Notes: a model not told the origin generated them from the sequence alone. Counted from the stretch's first letter, positions 16,330 to 25,676 are shown. The stretch: DNA of 64,000 nt from Acetobacter okinawensis (GCF_002153655.1 NZ_JOPJ01000001.1:62001-126000); one strand, 5' to 3'. A program made the numbers and translations.

Positions 16330-17607
16330 TTCTGTGGCACATGGGTCTGCCTGACCAACATAATGTGCTGCCAGACGTAAATCCTCTACAAACCGTGCAT
16401 ATTCTCTCTGCCGACTTGCCTCATCTGGCAAACGCAGCAAGTAAGATGGATGCACAGTCACCAATCCTTGCGTCTCCCCTTCCAGATGGAACAGACGCGA
16501 GCGGGTGGCGGAAATTGTAACCGGTTTTTGCAGAACGCTCTGGGCGGCCGTTGCCCCCAGCATAACCAGCAATGCGGGCCGGACCAGACGGCGCTCCGCA
16601 TCCAGCCATACACGGCAGGCGGCTACATGCTCTGCCTGTGGCTTCTGGTGCAGACGGCGACTCCCTTTCCATATAAAATGGAAATGCTTGACTGCATTGG
16701 TGACGTAAACCTGATGGCGCTGTAACCCGGCCTCACACAGCGCCTTGTCCAGCACCTGCCCGGCAGGCCCTACAAACGGTCGCCCCTGCTGGTCCTCCTG
16801 ATCACCCGGCTGCTCCCCCACCAACATCAATTTAGCGTTTTGTGGTCCCTCGCCAAAAACCGTGCGCGATGCAGGCTCCCACAAGGCGCAGGCCCGGCAA
16901 TCCACGGCCTCCGCACCAAGCAAGGCCAGATTGGGTGCTTCGGCTACATCCTTGCGTTGGGGCTGCATGACACTCAGCGCATAGCCGAGCCAGATACCAG
17001 CCCCATCGGCCTGCCATTGCACAGCGGCCTCATCTGGCACGGCGTCTGTCCCCGCAGCAAAGCGCAGCGCGTTGCCTGTCCACTCCATACGTCGGTAGGG
17101 TGTTACAACCTGCCACGGCCGCGCATTGCGCTGTGTGCAATAGCGTGCGTTAGCCTCCAGAATATAATGCTCAGGAGTATTCTGCAAAATTGCAGGAGTC
17201 TGTTGTTGCATGCTGAAGGCGGAAAAAGCCTCCCTGAACCGCACTGTATCAGCCCGAACCGCCACCATGGACTGCCTCAACCACATCAGGTCAGGGTCGT
17301 GCAGATCGGTCAGTTCCAGCCCGTCATGCACCAGACGGTACATAATGCGGTAAAGCCGCGCAAACCGGGCTGGATCGTGCAATTGCAATGCCAGCCCCAG
17401 CGCTACGGCAAAGCGGCGGGAGAGAGTCAGAACCGGAGGAGGCGCCGGATAGGTCTGGGCTGTTCCCGCGCCGTATTGTTCCTCCGCCCCTATGGGGGCC
17501 ACCGTCCAGTGCAGCGCCTCTGGCACAGTGCCCAAATGAACAAAATACCGGCTTGCGCTATGCCATGTGGCAAAATCAACCTGATGCGCAAGAACAACCT
17601 CAGGCAT
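16324..17607 (-). CDS. DUF4130-UdgX fusion (uracil-DNA-binding family 4-like glycosylase)
   Basis: A 427-residue two-domain protein. Residues 1 to about 220 match the DUF4130 (SAM-enzyme-partner, DNA repair) type, beginning MPEVVLAHQVDFATWHSASR. From about 225 on it is a UdgX-type uracil-DNA glycosylase: likely Fe-S ligands Cys237 and Cys240, GEQPGDQED (264-272), FVGPAG, YVTNAVKHFHF (301-311), the UdgX-specific SRRLH loop with His320, LGATAA and the late VHPSYLLR. In Mycobacterium smegmatis UdgX the equivalent histidine bonds covalently to the abasic site after uracil removal. The DUF4130 part usually works with a radical-SAM repair protein, which is not present nearby. It follows murJ by 14 bases on the same strand. 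Confidence 0.9.
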   Translation of the reverse strand: MPEVVLAHQVDFATWHSASRYFVHLGTVPEALHWTVAPIGAEEQYGAGTAQTYPAPPPVLTLSRRFAVALGLALQLHDPARFARLYRIMYRLVHDGLELTDLHDPDLMWLRQSMVAVRADTVRFREAFSAFSMQQQTPAILQNTPEHYILEANARYCTQRNARPWQVVTPYRRMEWTGNALRFAAGTDAVPDEAAVQWQADGAGIWLGYALSVMQPQRKDVAEAPNLALLGAEAVDCRACALWEPASRTVFGEGPQNAKLMLVGEQPGDQEDQQGRPFVGPAGQVLDKALCEAGLQRHQVYVTNAVKHFHFIWKGSRRLHQKPQAEHVAACRVWLDAERRLVRPALLVMLGATAAQSVLQKPVTISATRSRLFHLEGETQGLVTVHPSYLLRLPDEASRQREYARFVEDLRLAAHYVGQADPCATEE

Positions 17608-17621
17608 GCGTCTTCCCTACT

Positions 17622-19172
17622 TTATCCCGCCCTGCGGCGCAGTCGCCCCCGAATACGGGCAAGCATATCCGGCAGGTCCGCTACGCCAAAAACATGCAGA
17701 AGTACCGCGTAAAAGACTGCGCCCCCCATAACCATACCTGTCAGCCAGACAGCTCTGGTCACAAAAATGGCTGGGAGCGTTACCATGCACCCCACACCCC
17801 AAAGACCCAGCCCCATAACAACAGCCGCAAGGCACACCCGCCCCATGTGTGACAGGGTTGTCCCATACACAACCAGTGCATTTTTGCGCAGTAGCAGTAC
17901 AACCAGCAACGCTACGTTGACGCATGCCGTAATACTGCTGGCCAAAGGTGGCCCCACATGCGCCAAAGGCTTCATAAACAGCAGATTGAGCACAAAGTTC
18001 AACACAAGCACGCCTATGCCTACGTACACCGGGGTCCGTGTATCTCCACGCGCAAAAAATGCGGGGGAAAGCACCTTGACCAGAATGAACGCAGGCAAGC
18101 CCACAGCATAAGCCCGCAAGGACTGAGCAGACAAAAGCGCGTCATGCTCGGTAAAAGACCCGTGCCCGAACAGCACGATCATGATTGGGCCTGCAAGGAC
18201 CAGCAACCCGGCAACCGCTGGCAGGGTCAGCAGGATAACATATTCCACCGAGCGGTTCTGCGCTCTGTGCGCACCTTGTATATCGCCAGCACTCAGATGC
18301 CTTGTCAGCACCGGCAGAAGAGTTGTACCCGCAGCCGCCCCCAGTACGCCAAGCGGCAACTGGTTAATCCGATCAGCAAAATACATGAGCGAAACACTTC
18401 CCGCAGGCAGCAAGGTGCCAATAATGGTGTCCACGGTCAGGTTGATCTGGCCAACGCCACTCCCGATAAGGCCGGGTACCATACGGCGCAACAGCAGACG
18501 GATGCGCGGCGTCAGGCTGGGCCATAAAGGCATAAGGCCGAACTCCGCCTTCTCACACGCCCAGGCCAGCAGCCCCAGTTGCACAACGCCCGAAACCGTA
18601 ACCCCCCATGCCGCTGCATACGCCACAGTCGGGAAGAAGGGAGACGCACCAACAATGGCAAGAATACCCACCACATTGAAGGCCAGATAGGCAGCGGATG
18701 CCATGCCAAATCTGTGCAGGCCATTCAGCACCCCTGCCAGCAGAGCCGCCGCACAGATCATCACCAGATAGGGGAAGGTAATACGGCTCAGGCTGACCGC
18801 CATGGCATAACGATCGCCATGTTGTAAAAACCCCGGTGCAATCACCCGCAGAACCTGCGGCATGAACACCTCGCCCAGCACACACAAAAACACCAGCCAT
18901 GCCAGCATGACCCCGAGTGTACGGCGCGCGAACAGCCGTGCTTCATCGCGCCCCTCCTGCACCATAACGGTGGAGAACATAGGGACAAAAGCAGCGTTAA
19001 ATGCGCCCTCGCCGAACAGACGACGAAACATGTTGGGCAGGCGGAAGGCGACCTGATACGCATCCTGCAAGGGGCCAGCGCCCATAAAGGCGGCCAGAAG
19101 CTGGTCGCGTACCAGTCCAAGAATACGGCTGAGCATGGTCCAGCCGCCGACTGTCAGAAAATTTCTGAGCAT
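17622..19172 (-). CDS. murJ: Lipid II flippase MurJ
   Basis: Inner-membrane flippase of the MOP exporter superfamily that moves lipid II across the membrane for peptidoglycan synthesis. The 516-residue length and 13-14 hydrophobic segments fit. Diagnostic segments are the N-terminal MLRNFLTVGGWTMLSRILGLVRDQLLA, the FRRLFGEGAFNAAFVP block with the essential Arg/Glu pattern, and LLPVLTRHLSAGD. The start at ATG 19172 gives the standard N-terminus. It is followed by the DUF4130-UdgX gene and probably shares its transcript. Confidence 0.96.
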   Translation of the reverse strand: MLRNFLTVGGWTMLSRILGLVRDQLLAAFMGAGPLQDAYQVAFRLPNMFRRLFGEGAFNAAFVPMFSTVMVQEGRDEARLFARRTLGVMLAWLVFLCVLGEVFMPQVLRVIAPGFLQHGDRYAMAVSLSRITFPYLVMICAAALLAGVLNGLHRFGMASAAYLAFNVVGILAIVGASPFFPTVAYAAAWGVTVSGVVQLGLLAWACEKAEFGLMPLWPSLTPRIRLLLRRMVPGLIGSGVGQINLTVDTIIGTLLPAGSVSLMYFADRINQLPLGVLGAAAGTTLLPVLTRHLSAGDIQGAHRAQNRSVEYVILLTLPAVAGLLVLAGPIMIVLFGHGSFTEHDALLSAQSLRAYAVGLPAFILVKVLSPAFFARGDTRTPVYVGIGVLVLNFVLNLLFMKPLAHVGPPLASSITACVNVALLVVLLLRKNALVVYGTTLSHMGRVCLAAVVMGLGLWGVGCMVTLPAIFVTRAVWLTGMVMGGAVFYAVLLHVFGVADLPDMLARIRGRLRRRAG

Positions 19173-19379
19173 GGGGTATCCGCTTTGAATGTGCAGGCAA
19201 GCAGCGGAACACTAGAGATAAATCTGGAAAAAGATACTGCCAATTACCCACTCACCCTTTGTCCCGCATATGGGGGTGTATCGGATACGCTATATTATTC
19301 ACCCACAACACAGTATGCTGCCCCCAGAACATAAAGAGCGGTCTGCACAAAACAGAACCATTGGAAAGACACATCGCGC

Positions 19380-20498
19380 ATGCCCAATACGCCCCCATCT
19401 TCATTAGTGCCTGCTCACCAGCGTTGTGGCCTTATAAAGGCCAGCCAACGCTCCAAGCGGGGGCAGGAAATGGCGCGCAGTCTCTTGGCTCTTTTTATTG
19501 TGGGTATGGCCCTATACACCATACAGGGCTTTTTGCCCGCTCTGGCATGGGGCGGCGTTTTTGCCATTGCCACATGGCCCCTTTACAGCGGCGCGTGCCG
19601 TATGTGGCCTAATGCGGCCCGCGGCACTTTGCTGCCACTCCTGTTTACAGCGGTTATGGCCCTTCTGTTTGTCATACCCCTGACCCTGTTCACGCTTGAA
19701 GCCATTGGAGAGGCACAGAGTGCTCTGGAATGGCTGGACCATGCCCGTAAATTCGGCCTCCCGGTTCCAGAGGTTCTTCAGCAATTACCTGTGGGGGCCA
19801 CAACCGTTACACATCTGTGGGAGACGCACCTGTCCAACCCGCGTGATGTCTCGGGCCTGCTGGGGGCGCTGGATAACAAGGGCGTTATGGTCACCCGCGC
19901 GTTAGGGAGCCAGATTGCGCACCGGGGTACGCTGTTCTGCTTTTCTATCCTCACCCTGTTTTTCCTCTACAAGGATGGTGTTTCGGTTATTCGGCAATGC
20001 CGCGTTGCTTCAAGCCGGGCCTTTGGCCGTAGGGGGGAAAGCATAGCCCGCCAGATTGTGGCTTCCATCCATGGTTCTGTGCAGGGGCTGGTTCTGGTCG
20101 GCATTGGCGAAGGTGTGCTGATGGGCCTTGTCTATCTTTTTGCCCATGCGCCACACCCTGCCCTGTTTGGCGTCATGACTGCTGTAGCCGCCATGATCCC
20201 TTTTTGCGCCATGATCGCGATTAGTCTTGTGTCCCTGCTTATTCTGGTTTCTGGCGCATCTGTTGCAGCCATTGTGACATTCTGTATTGGTGCAACGGTT
20301 ATTTTTGTCGCTGACCACTTTGTCCGCCCCACCTTGATTGGCGGCACAACCAAGCTGCCTTTCCTGTGGGTGCTGCTTGGTATTCTGGGGGGTGCAGAAA
20401 TGTGGGGGCTGATCGGCCTGTTTATTGGCCCCGCTGCCATGGCCGCCCTCAACCTGATCTGGCGGCGCTGGACATACGGAAACAATGCAGAAGTCTGA
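19380..20498 (+). CDS. AI-2E/PerM family permease
   Basis: A 372-residue inner-membrane protein of the AI-2E/PerM (UPF0118) family with about seven or eight hydrophobic segments. Typical features are a paired N-terminal membrane segment, a long polar central region (QSALEWLDHARKFGLPVPEVLQQLP), and the C-terminal motif FVRPTLIGGTTKLPFLWVLLGILGG, where family members have xxRPxLIGxxxxLPxLxVLxGxxGG. Transport substrates differ between members and cannot be assigned here. A start at the internal ATG about 90 bases further (MARSLLAL) is possible. The gene stands alone between murJ (divergent) and the tRNA. Confidence 0.87.
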   Translation: MPNTPPSSLVPAHQRCGLIKASQRSKRGQEMARSLLALFIVGMALYTIQGFLPALAWGGVFAIATWPLYSGACRMWPNAARGTLLPLLFTAVMALLFVIPLTLFTLEAIGEAQSALEWLDHARKFGLPVPEVLQQLPVGATTVTHLWETHLSNPRDVSGLLGALDNKGVMVTRALGSQIAHRGTLFCFSILTLFFLYKDGVSVIRQCRVASSRAFGRRGESIARQIVASIHGSVQGLVLVGIGEGVLMGLVYLFAHAPHPALFGVMTAVAAMIPFCAMIAISLVSLLILVSGASVAAIVTFCIGATVIFVADHFVRPTLIGGTTKLPFLWVLLGILGGAEMWGLIGLFIGPAAMAALNLIWRRWTYGNNAEV

Positions 20499-20561
20499 AA
20501 AGACTTTTGCATTTCCTCCCCCAAGAGGGGTTATTTAGCATTCACATTTTCGGAAAAAATA

Positions 20562-20635
20562 TCGGGCAGGCGGGATTCGAACCCACGACCCCCAGTCCCC
20601 CAGACTGATGCGCTACCAGACTGCGCTACTGCCCG
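20562..20635 (-). tRNA. tRNA-Pro (anticodon GGG)
   Basis: Read on the minus strand it starts CGGGCAG and ends CTGCCCG plus discriminator A, forming a seven-pair acceptor stem. The T arm contains GTTCGAATC, and the D arm AGCGCAGTCTGGTAGCGC. The anticodon loop is CTGGGGG, giving GGG. The 3' CCA is not encoded and a T-run follows. Confidence 0.95.
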
Positions 20636-20713
20636 TTAAGTGTGAGGGGTATGTAGCAGCCCCTTGGGCAGGGAGCAACCCACTCAAACTGTTTTTTTTG
20701 CCTTTTTTATCAA

Positions 20714-21316
20714 TCAGGCCAAAATCTTGCGGCGCATGGCCTCAAGCTCGACCAGCACATCGGCAAGGTCGGCGCGCAAACGGATGTTCTGCCCCATAAC
20801 CGCAACAAGCGCCTCTTCCAGACCAGCCTCAATAGCCGCTGGCAATTCGGCAGCCACAGCCTCGACCTGTTGGTAATCCCCAACTATCGAGTCTTCGGTC
20901 ACGGAGTGTTCCACCGGAGTGTGCACCACCAGCGCAGAGGAGTCCTGCTCCACCGCACCGTCCGCAACTCCGGGTGACGGCACACTGACCAAAGCTCCTT
21001 CGCGCAGCAGGCGCTGCACACCTTTAACGGTGTAACCCTGATTATAGAGCAAGTCAGCAATACGGCCGAGCAGCACCACATCATCGGGCCTGTAATACCG
21101 CCGTCCGCCCCCTCTCTTCAGGGGGCGTACCTGCTGGAACTGCGTCTCCCACAAACGCAGGGTATGTTGGGGAACATGCAGCTCATCCGCGACTTCACTA
21201 ATGGTCCGGAATGCGTGGGGGCCTTTTTCCAGCCCACCCGACTCCAGAACATCCGTGCCAGCATCTGGCACGTCATGCTCATCGTCATGGGGGATGGATG
21301 TGCCATCAATCGTCAT
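20714..21316 (-). CDS. MerR family transcriptional regulator
   Basis: A 200-residue MerR-type regulator. The helix-turn-helix is FRTISEVADELHVPQHTLRLWETQF, followed by the wing region GGRRYYRPDDVVLLGRIADLLYNQGYTVKGVQRLL. The C-terminal part is acidic and helical with no effector cysteines, so it is not a metal-sensing type. The ATG at 21316 has a GGGAG site; the longer frame from 21343 lacks one. It overlaps the end of ihfA by 11 bases, and a MerR gene directly after ihfA is a conserved arrangement in alphaproteobacteria. Its target is unknown. Confidence 0.86.
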   Translation of the reverse strand: MTIDGTSIPHDDEHDVPDAGTDVLESGGLEKGPHAFRTISEVADELHVPQHTLRLWETQFQQVRPLKRGGGRRYYRPDDVVLLGRIADLLYNQGYTVKGVQRLLREGALVSVPSPGVADGAVEQDSSALVVHTPVEHSVTEDSIVGDYQQVEAVAAELPAAIEAGLEEALVAVMGQNIRLRADLADVLVELEAMRRKILA

Positions 21317-21623
21317 ACTCGACTCCCGGCTCTGTCTCCTCATGGTTGACTTCGCCTCTTAGCAACTGGCTGGAGCGAAACACCAGAACGGAGCGGGGAA
21401 GAATAGGCACTTCTTCCCCTGTTTTGGGGTTGCGCCCGCAGCGCTGCCCCTTTTTACGGACTGAGAACGTGCCAAAACCGCTGATTTTGACACTTTCGCC
21501 CCGCTCAAGCGCCTGCATGACTGTCTCCAGAACATCTTCTAGGAGCACAGACGACTCTTTACGAGACAACCCTACCTGCTGATAGATCTGCTCTATCAAA
21601 GATGCACGTGTGACAGTTTCCAT
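21306..21623 (-). CDS. ihfA: Integration host factor subunit alpha
   Basis: DNA-bending subunit paired with IhfB. The 105-residue protein begins METVTRASLIEQIYQQVGLSR, then has the alpha-type segment [29 protein letters not shown] and FRSSQLLRGEVN at the end. The intercalating proline is in RNPKTG. It follows fabH and precedes the merR-like gene, the order found in many alphaproteobacteria (plsX-fabH-ihfA-merR). The beta subunit gene lies 5 kb upstream in the window. Confidence 0.94.
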   Translation of the reverse strand: METVTRASLIEQIYQQVGLSRKESSVLLEDVLETVMQALERGESVKISGFGTFSVRKKGQRCGRNPKTGEEVPILPRSVLVFRSSQLLRGEVNHEETEPGVEYDD

Positions 21624-21696
21624 GTGAAGAAAGGTAACACGCCTGTGCGGCGCGTCAATTCATTCACAATGATGTCACCTGTCTGTTATCAGCTGG

Positions 21697-22665
21697 TTAC
21701 AGGCGTACCAGCACTGAGCCCCAGGTCAAACCGCCCCCCAGAGCCTCCATCAGCACCAGTTCGCCTTTCTGAATCCGGCCATCACGCACGGCTTCATCCA
21801 GCGCAAGAGGAATGGAAGCGGCTGAGGTATTGGCGTGCCGGTCAACGGTCACAACCACACGCTCGGCAGGCAGGCCCAGCTTTTTGCCCACACCTTCAAT
21901 AATCCGGATATTGGCCTGATGCGGCACAAGCCAGTCCACATCCGCGTAGCTCAGCCCTTCTGCCTGAAGGGCTTCGTCCACAGAGGAGGACAGTTTGGCA
22001 ACGGCATGGCGGAACACATCGCGCCCGCTCATTTTCAGGTGTCCACTTTTGTCTGGCTGGCCCACTGCGCCGTCCACGTACAACAGGTCACCCGTTGTAC
22101 CATCGGAATGCAGATGGGTGGATAAAATGCCCCGCGTACCGGATTCGTCATCAGAGGCAGAGACAACAACCGCCCCTGCCCCATCACCGAACAGGACGCA
22201 GGTGCCCCTGTCCTGCCAGTCCACAATGCGCGAATACACCTCGCTACCAATAACCAGCGCGTTGCGCACCTGCCCGGAGCGGATGAAGGAATTTGCTGTT
22301 GCCAGTGCAAAAATAAAACCCGAACAGGCAGCCGCAATATCAAACCCAAACCCGTGGGTCATGCCCAGAGCAGCCTGAATACGAACCGCTGTTGCGGGAA
22401 AAGCCTGATCGGGCGTGGATGTGGCCACAAGCACCACATCAATATCATCAGCACTCAGCCCGGCGTAGTCGAGCGCCCGGCGTGCAGCCTCGGCCCCCAT
22501 GCTTGTTGCACTGTCATCTGGGCCAGCCAGATGGCGGCGGGTAATGCCGGTGCGGGTTTTGATCCACTCATCCGATGTGGCCAGCCGGGTTGCCAGCTCT
22601 TCGTTCGTGACAACTCTTTCTGGCAGAAATCCACCAAAACCCACCAGAAGCGAACGTTTCGCCAT
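21697..22665 (-). CDS. fabH: 3-oxoacyl-ACP synthase III
   Basis: Condenses acetyl-CoA with malonyl-ACP to start fatty acid synthesis. The catalytic triad is visible: Cys114 in DIAAACSGFIFAL, His in the WLVPHQANIRI motif and Asn in HANTSAASIPLAL. GGGLTWGSVLVRL closes the C-terminus. With the ATG at 22665 (MAKRSLLVGFGGFLPERVVTN) the protein has 322 residues, the family norm; an upstream in-frame start at 22719 adds 18 residues without similarity. It is between plsX and ihfA on the same strand, 73 bases from each. Confidence 0.96.
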   Translation of the reverse strand: MAKRSLLVGFGGFLPERVVTNEELATRLATSDEWIKTRTGITRRHLAGPDDSATSMGAEAARRALDYAGLSADDIDVVLVATSTPDQAFPATAVRIQAALGMTHGFGFDIAAACSGFIFALATANSFIRSGQVRNALVIGSEVYSRIVDWQDRGTCVLFGDGAGAVVVSASDDESGTRGILSTHLHSDGTTGDLLYVDGAVGQPDKSGHLKMSGRDVFRHAVAKLSSSVDEALQAEGLSYADVDWLVPHQANIRIIEGVGKKLGLPAERVVVTVDRHANTSAASIPLALDEAVRDGRIQKGELVLMEALGGGLTWGSVLVRL

Positions 22666-22737
22666 GACCGTTCTTTCATTATCCGCCAGCACAAACCGCC
22701 TTGCAGCCTGCGCACGCAATACATTCGTTCCGTCTAT

Positions 22738-23844
22738 TCAGGAAACCGGGAGGGCTGGTGCGCAGTCTTCCTCCACCTGCGGGCGCATCAGCAACGCCCC
22801 CATATGGGCAAGGCGCTCACGAATGCTTTCGTTAAAACCATGCGTGACCATATCCATGGCCACATCGACCGCAGCGGCAAAGCCCTCGGCATCCGTGCCG
22901 CCATGGGATTTGACCACCACACCATTCAGGCCCACAAAAACGGCACCGTTGTAACGGCGTGGGTCCAGCCATTCCTTCATCCGCTCCAGTCCGGGGCGGA
23001 CGAGCAGATAACCAAGGCGGGAAATAATCCCGTGCTGGAACACCCGGCGCAAAAGGGTTGTGGCCATTTTAAGCACACCCTCGCCGGTTTTCAGCGCAAC
23101 ATTCCCTGTAAATCCGTCAGTGACCACAACGTCTGTGGTGCCTGCGGTAATATCATGCCCCTCCACAAAACCGTGGTACTGCGAGGCAAGAGGACTTTCG
23201 CGCAGGATTTCAGCCGCCACGCGCAGCCTTTCATCACCCTTGAGTTCTTCTGCGCCAATATTGAGCAGACCTATGGTTGGCGCAGGCAGCCCCAGTACGG
23301 ACTTGGCAAATGCCTCGCCCATAACCGCGAATTCCACCAGATTGCGCCAGTCACAGGCCACATTGGCCCCGAGGTCGAGCATGACAACATCACCCTTGAT
23401 GGTCGGGCTGATGGCGGCCATGGCCGGGCGGGAAATACCGGGTAATGTTTTGATAACAATTTTGGCCAAGGCCAGCATGGCGCCACTGTTGCCTGCGGAC
23501 ACAACCCCTTGGGCGCGCCCACTGGCCACGGCGTCCATGGCAAGTCGCATGGAGGACTGACGCATCCGCAATGCGGATGTTGGCTTCATGTCCATGGAGA
23601 CGGACACATCCGTATGCCACACCGTGCATATGGACGCAGCCTTGGGATACTTCGCCAGCAAAGGTAGCAGGCGCGCTTCATCCCCGATCAGAAGCACCTT
23701 GATATTGCGGTGCCGTTCGGCGGCAACGGCAAGCCCGGCAACAACCACTTCCGGAGCCCCATCACCCCCCATCCCATCCACAGCAAGGTTGAATACCTCG
23801 TTCGGATCGGAAGGAAAATTTTCTGGAATCTCGGTCTTGCTCAT
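22738..23844 (-). CDS. plsX: Phosphate acyltransferase PlsX
   Basis: Makes acyl-phosphate from acyl-ACP, the acyl donor for PlsY in phospholipid synthesis; peripheral membrane enzyme. The family start VDGMGGDGAPEVVVAGL is intact. LLIGDEARL, GVVSAGNSGAMLALA and VVTDGFTGNVALKTGEG follow at the usual positions. The ATG at 23844 has an AGAGAAG ribosome site and gives 368 residues. It belongs to the yceD-rpmF-plsX-fabH run, which links lipid synthesis to ribosome assembly genes in many bacteria. Confidence 0.96.
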   Translation of the reverse strand: MSKTEIPENFPSDPNEVFNLAVDGMGGDGAPEVVVAGLAVAAERHRNIKVLLIGDEARLLPLLAKYPKAASICTVWHTDVSVSMDMKPTSALRMRQSSMRLAMDAVASGRAQGVVSAGNSGAMLALAKIVIKTLPGISRPAMAAISPTIKGDVVMLDLGANVACDWRNLVEFAVMGEAFAKSVLGLPAPTIGLLNIGAEELKGDERLRVAAEILRESPLASQYHGFVEGHDITAGTTDVVVTDGFTGNVALKTGEGVLKMATTLLRRVFQHGIISRLGYLLVRPGLERMKEWLDPRRYNGAVFVGLNGVVVKSHGGTDAEGFAAAVDVAMDMVTHGFNESIRERLAHMGALLMRPQVEEDCAPALPVS

Positions 23845-23931
23845 GCCTGCTTCTCTGCCATGCCGCAGATGCCTTACCCCCATTACCCCGCGTGCTACGG
23901 ATGCAGCACGCGTTAACTCACGCCTGAAAAA

Positions 23932-24135
23932 TCAGGCGCGAACGGCGACCTTGAGTGCCTTGCCTGCTGCAATCACTTCACGCCCGTCATAATGACCGCA
24001 GTGACTGCAAACATTGTGGGGGCGCTTCAGTTCGCCACAGTTGGAACATTCAGCATGAGCTTCTGCGCGCAGAGCTTCATGGCTGCGACGCATGCCACGA
24101 CGTGAAGGCGAGGTTTTCTTTTTGGGTACAGCCAT
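23932..24135 (-). CDS. rpmF: 50S ribosomal protein L32
   Basis: Small protein of the large ribosomal subunit. The start [19 protein letters not shown] is characteristic, and two zinc-type cysteine pairs (CSNC and CSHC) are present, so this is the zinc-binding form. The 67-residue length is normal. It sits between yceD and plsX, its conserved location. Confidence 0.97.
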   Translation of the reverse strand: MAVPKKKTSPSRRGMRRSHEALRAEAHAECSNCGELKRPHNVCSHCGHYDGREVIAAGKALKVAVRA

Positions 24136-24305
24136 AAGCCCAGCCCCTTCTCATAAAAATGGTTTGAACAACACGCCTGACCACGCATTCACGCACCCAG
24201 ACGACATAACAGGTTTAACACCAGCACTGAGCCGCGGCCTCTAGCAGACAGCAAGCGTTTTCGCAAGCAATCCTAAAAGAAAACCCCACAGACGCGCATG
24301 GGCAG

Positions 24306-24860
24306 TTATGCGTTTCCGCCCCGCCAGCGCGCCAGACCGGCAAACGGACTGGCCTTTTTCTCGGCCTCTTCCGCAAGACCAAGACGGTCTGCCTCCTCCT
24401 CATCCATGATCAGACCGGGGGGGAGAGCAACATCCGGCGCATGAGGATAAGGCTCCAGATCAAGGGCAAACTGCTCAACAACAGCCTCCCCCAGATCAAT
24501 GTCCTGCCCGTCATACGGAATTTCATCAATCGCGTCCATATCAGGCACGTCGGGCTCCACAAACTGTGCTGCGGGCACAAAGCGGACAACAAACGATCCG
24601 GCCATCATGTCCTCAAACGCTTCCATGCTGACAACGCAGGTCTGCGTAAAACGGACGGCCATTGCCCCTTCGGCCGTCACAACGCCCCGACCATCATCTT
24701 TAAGCCGGTAGCGGCAGCGGAGCATGGCCACGTCCTGCAACCCCAGCCGCCGGGCCACTTTGCCACATTCATCCGGCGTGGCTTCCACAGTCATATCCGT
24801 ACCCAGCATTCCGATTCGGCGCACGGCCAGAGGGCGAAAAAATTCTGGTTTTTCGGTCAT
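24306..24860 (-). CDS. yceD: YceD/DUF177 family protein
   Basis: A 184-residue member of the DUF177 family. In E. coli YceD affects 23S rRNA accumulation, and in plants a homologue is needed for 23S processing. The recognisable core is the acidic C-terminal region DEIPYDGQDIDLGEAVVEQFALDLEPYP, containing the family signature G-x-x-hydrophobic-D-LGE-x-hydrophobic-x-EQ-x-x-L. The ATG at 24860 has a GGAG site directly upstream; the open frame before it has no similarity. It is the first gene of the yceD-rpmF-plsX-fabH-ihfA-merR series. Confidence 0.88.
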   Translation of the reverse strand: MTEKPEFFRPLAVRRIGMLGTDMTVEATPDECGKVARRLGLQDVAMLRCRYRLKDDGRGVVTAEGAMAVRFTQTCVVSMEAFEDMMAGSFVVRFVPAAQFVEPDVPDMDAIDEIPYDGQDIDLGEAVVEQFALDLEPYPHAPDVALPPGLIMDEEEADRLGLAEEAEKKASPFAGLARWRGGNA

Positions 24861-25115
24861 GGAAGTCTCCTGATGTAACGCTGAAACACGCAGACGGGGC
24901 ACACTCGGGACAAAGTGCCTGCTCACCGTGCGCACAATCTACCACACAAGCGTGACTTTATGGAGTAAGGACTGATAGATGGAGCCAACAAAGCCCGTAT
25001 TTTTGCCATTCAGCAATTGACGCCTCGCAAGCGTTGGGGCATCGGACAGAAATGGCCGTTGCCAGTTGGATGACGATCATGGATCACAATCTTACGTTTG
25101 GGACACCCTGACCAG

Positions 25116-25676
25116 ATGACGCCGCCACGCACGAACAAGATGACGCGCCTTAAAAGTGCCTGTGGGGCGCTCGCCACCGTTCTTGTGCTTTCTGGCTGTC
25201 AGGTTTTTGGCCCCACCCCAACGCCGCGTGGCTCCATTCTTGAGCCGGAAGAATACGGCCAGCTTGAACCCGGCACCAGCACCCGCGCTGACGCGCTGGA
25301 CGTTATGGGCTCCCCCACCACCAAAGGCGCGTTTGACGATAACACGTGGATTTATATTTCCATGACCACCCATCTGGTACCCATGGATTTTCCCGGCGTT
25401 ATCAAACAGGACCTTGTTGTCCTCAAGTTCAACAATGCCGGAACGCTGGAAAGCATGCGCACGCTCAACCGCAAGGACGCCAAGCATGTTGCCATGATCC
25501 AGCAGATCACCCCCACACCGGGGACCAAAATTAACGCACTCCAGCAGATTCTGGGCAATGTCGGCCGCTACAACCCGATGCAGAATATGATGGGTTCAGG
25601 TGCTGCCGGTGGGCAGGGTGGTATGTTCAACAGCAACTCCGGCCCCGGTCACTTTGGTTCGGGCAACTCGCTCTAA
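25116..25676 (+). CDS. bamE: Outer membrane assembly lipoprotein BamE
   Basis: Lipoprotein of the BAM complex that folds outer-membrane beta-barrels. The signal sequence ends in a lipobox with the acylated Cys in VLVLSGCQVFG. The SmpA/OmlA domain follows: LEPGTSTRADALDVMGSPTTKGAFDDNTWIYI and LVVLKFNNAGTL. The C-terminal Gly/Asn-rich tail of about 50 residues (MGSGAAGGQGGMFNSNSG) is longer than in E. coli. Two starts are possible, 25116 and 25140; both keep the signal peptide. The gene is convergent with the sensor kinase gene. Confidence 0.9.
   Translation: MTPPRTNKMTRLKSACGALATVLVLSGCQVFGPTPTPRGSILEPEEYGQLEPGTSTRADALDVMGSPTTKGAFDDNTWIYISMTTHLVPMDFPGVIKQDLVVLKFNNAGTLESMRTLNRKDAKHVAMIQQITPTPGTKINALQQILGNVGRYNPMQNMMGSGAAGGQGGMFNSNSGPGHFGSGNSL

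Noticed and set aside
23955-24137. Small plus-strand open frame opposite rpmF
   Set aside because: Antisense to L32, which has the full zinc-binding pattern.
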